Origin: Janthinobacterium sp. 64
GTDB lineage: Bacteria > Pseudomonadota > Gammaproteobacteria > Burkholderiales > Burkholderiaceae_D
Reading direction: 5' to 3'
Assembly: GCF_002813325.1 (NCBI RefSeq)
Contig: NZ_PHUG01000001.1
Coordinates: 868,001 to 932,000 of the forward strand
Length of the DNA: 64,000 nt
This document shows, piece after piece, positions 62,989-64,000 of this stretch. The translations under genes and the position numbers were made by a program. Under the pieces are notes generated by a model. The model worked only from the letters and a program-made list of their open reading frames with translations, had not been told where the DNA came from and did not search any database. Each line of letters starts with the position of its first letter. The first letter of the stretch is position 1.

Positions 62989-63812
62989 AGAACACCGCCC
63001 TGCCCCGCGACCCCGCCTGGCGCGGCCGCCTGACCGGCGCCGCCATCGTGCTGCTGGTGCTGTGGCCGATGCTGGTGCAGGCCGAATTCAAACCGTGGAT
63101 TTTATGGGATGCGCAAAGCCTGGCGGCCACCTGGCAGTTTATTGCCAGTTTCGTGCCGCCCGGCCACTCGCTGGAATTTTTGCAACTGGTGGCTGTGTCC
63201 GCCTGGGAAACCATCGCCATGGCCACGGCCGGCATGGCGCTGGCCATGCTGGGGGCCATACCGCTGACTTTATTGGTGACGGAGCGCTTGTCGATTTCGC
63301 GCATCGGTTCTGGCCAGGTATCGCCGCTGGCCGCCAGCGTGCGCCACGCCGTGCGCGCCGTGCTGGTGCTGCTGCGCAGCGTGCCGGAACTGGTCTGGGC
63401 ATTATTACTAGTGCGCATCGTCGGACTGGGGCCGACGGCCGGCGTGATCGCCATTGCCCTCACGTATTGCGGCATGCTGGGCAAGGTGTATGCGGAAATC
63501 CTCGAATCGTCGGATGCGTCCGCCTGCAACGCGCTATTGCACAACGGCAGCGGCAGATTAAAGGCCTTGCTGTACGGCGCCTTGCCCGAATCGGCCGCCG
63601 AACTGGTGTCATACACGATCTACCGCTGGGAATGCGCGATCCGTGGCTCCGTCGTCATGGGTTTTGTCGGTGCGGGCGGCCTGGGCCAGCGCATGGATGA
63701 ATCGATGAAGATGATGGCGGGCAATGAGCTGGCCACCATGCTGATGGTGTTCGTGCTACTGGTGGCGGGCGCCGATGCGGTCTCGGCCATGCTGCGCCGG
63801 AGGCTGGCATGA
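62982..63812 (+). CDS. ABC transporter permease (PhnE-like), first subunit
   Basis: About 276 residues with six hydrophobic helices. Family motifs are WETIAMATAGMALAMLGAIPLTLL and AVRAVLVLLRSVPELVWALLLVRIVGLGPTAGVIAIALTYCGMLGKVYAEILES, the EAA-type loop that contacts the ATPase, and GSVVMGFVGAGGLG near the C-terminus. No ATG precedes the first helix; TTG 62982, overlapping the ATPase stop by 7 bases, is the likely start. The ATGA overlap couples it to the next permease. Confidence 0.85.
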   Translation: MLKNTALPRDPAWRGRLTGAAIVLLVLWPMLVQAEFKPWILWDAQSLAATWQFIASFVPPGHSLEFLQLVAVSAWETIAMATAGMALAMLGAIPLTLLVTERLSISRIGSGQVSPLAASVRHAVRAVLVLLRSVPELVWALLLVRIVGLGPTAGVIAIALTYCGMLGKVYAEILESSDASACNALLHNGSGRLKALLYGALPESAAELVSYTIYRWECAIRGSVVMGFVGAGGLGQRMDESMKMMAGNELATMLMVFVLLVAGADAVSAMLRRRLA

Positions 63813-64000
63813 AAAACGATATGCCCATCGCGGCCCCCGTGCGCTGGTCCACCTGGGCCTTGCTGGCCGGCTTGCTGCTGCTGGTCGTCGCCAGCTTCGC
63901 CACCCTGCCCCTGAAATGGGGAGAATTTTTCAGCGCCGATGCCGTGCGTACGAGCGCCGACTTCCTGCACGGCTTCGCGCCGCCCGAACTGGCGCCCGCG
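63809..64000 (+). CDS. ABC transporter permease (PhnE-like), second subunit, cut by window end
   Basis: Only 64 residues are visible, beginning MKNDMPIAAPVRWSTWALLAGLL with one hydrophobic helix (about 15-32). The start overlaps the preceding permease stop by 4 bases. Assignment as a second PhnE-like permease rests on position and on the short N-terminus that precedes the first helix. Confidence 0.7.
   Translation, partial: MKNDMPIAAPVRWSTWALLAGLLLLVVASFATLPLKWGEFFSADAVRTSADFLHGFAPPELAPA

Noticed and set aside
61230..64000. Phosphonate transporter PhnCDE
   Set aside because: Sequence resembles PhnCDE, but no phn catabolic genes are near and the operon begins with selU and selD; a selenium oxyanion is the better inference.

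Overview
The window is a stretch of GC-rich chromosome from a Gram-negative betaproteobacterium, most likely Oxalobacteraceae (Massilia / Janthinobacterium / Duganella type). The evidence is the gene set and its style: a complete XrtA (exosortase A) PEP-CTERM exopolysaccharide locus, 2-selenouridine and selenate genes, DUF3297, Fpr, dense ATGA-coupled operons and strong GC codon bias. This assignment is inference; no rRNA, tRNA, CRISPR array, insertion sequence or phage gene was seen.

Region 1 (1-26730) is the exopolysaccharide locus. Two minus-strand genes make a UDP-HexNAc-uronate type precursor (4-epimerase, cut by the window edge, and a TviB-like 6-dehydrogenase). Divergently, a plus-strand run encodes the TPR lipoprotein PrsT, an O-antigen-ligase/polymerase-type membrane protein with an extra periplasmic domain, and a secreted trypsin-like protease. 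A reversed pair follows (N-acyl amino acid synthase-like acyltransferase, Wza-like export lipoprotein). The main operon comes next: chain-length determinant, tyrosine autokinase, outer-membrane protein, WecB, deacetylase, FemAB-like protein, glycosyltransferase, exosortase A fused to EpsI, glycosyltransferase, amidotransferase, glycosyltransferase, and a glycosyltransferase fused to a CapK/phenylacetate-CoA-ligase-like domain. A perfect FNR/Anr-type box lies at the head of the locus; a second perfect box lies before the alcohol dehydrogenase gene at 26956.

Region 2 (26731-36000) is metabolic and stress accessory DNA: AdhP, an unknown secreted protein, an FTR1 iron permease fused to a cytochrome c domain behind a strong promoter and a Fur-like box, an amidohydrolase divergent from a LysR regulator, and a TetR / SDR / quinone-oxidoreductase cluster with matching operator-like sites.

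Region 3 (36070-43467) is one signalling operon: a periplasmic ligand-binding protein, a very large hybrid histidine kinase (HisKA-HATPase-REC-REC-Hpt) and a REC-PAS-GGDEF-EAL-REC protein for c-di-GMP turnover.

Region 4 (43481-58943) holds single genes and small operons: a DASS anion transporter, an acyltransferase, Fpr, a phosphoethanolamine transferase, a DJ-1/PfpI protein, a beta-lactamase-like serine hydrolase, an Imm33-like pair, a GFA protein, a low-complexity stress protein whose ribosome-binding site lies in a long-range RNA stem, a DUF1264 gene broken by one amber codon, DUF3297, two secreted unknowns, glutaminyl cyclotransferase, and a LysR-CidA-CidB set.

Region 5 (59010-64000) is a selenium operon: SelU, SelD and a PhnCDE-like ABC transporter of the type proposed to import selenate or a related oxyanion; the second permease runs off the window. 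No intergenic gap exceeds 300 bases.
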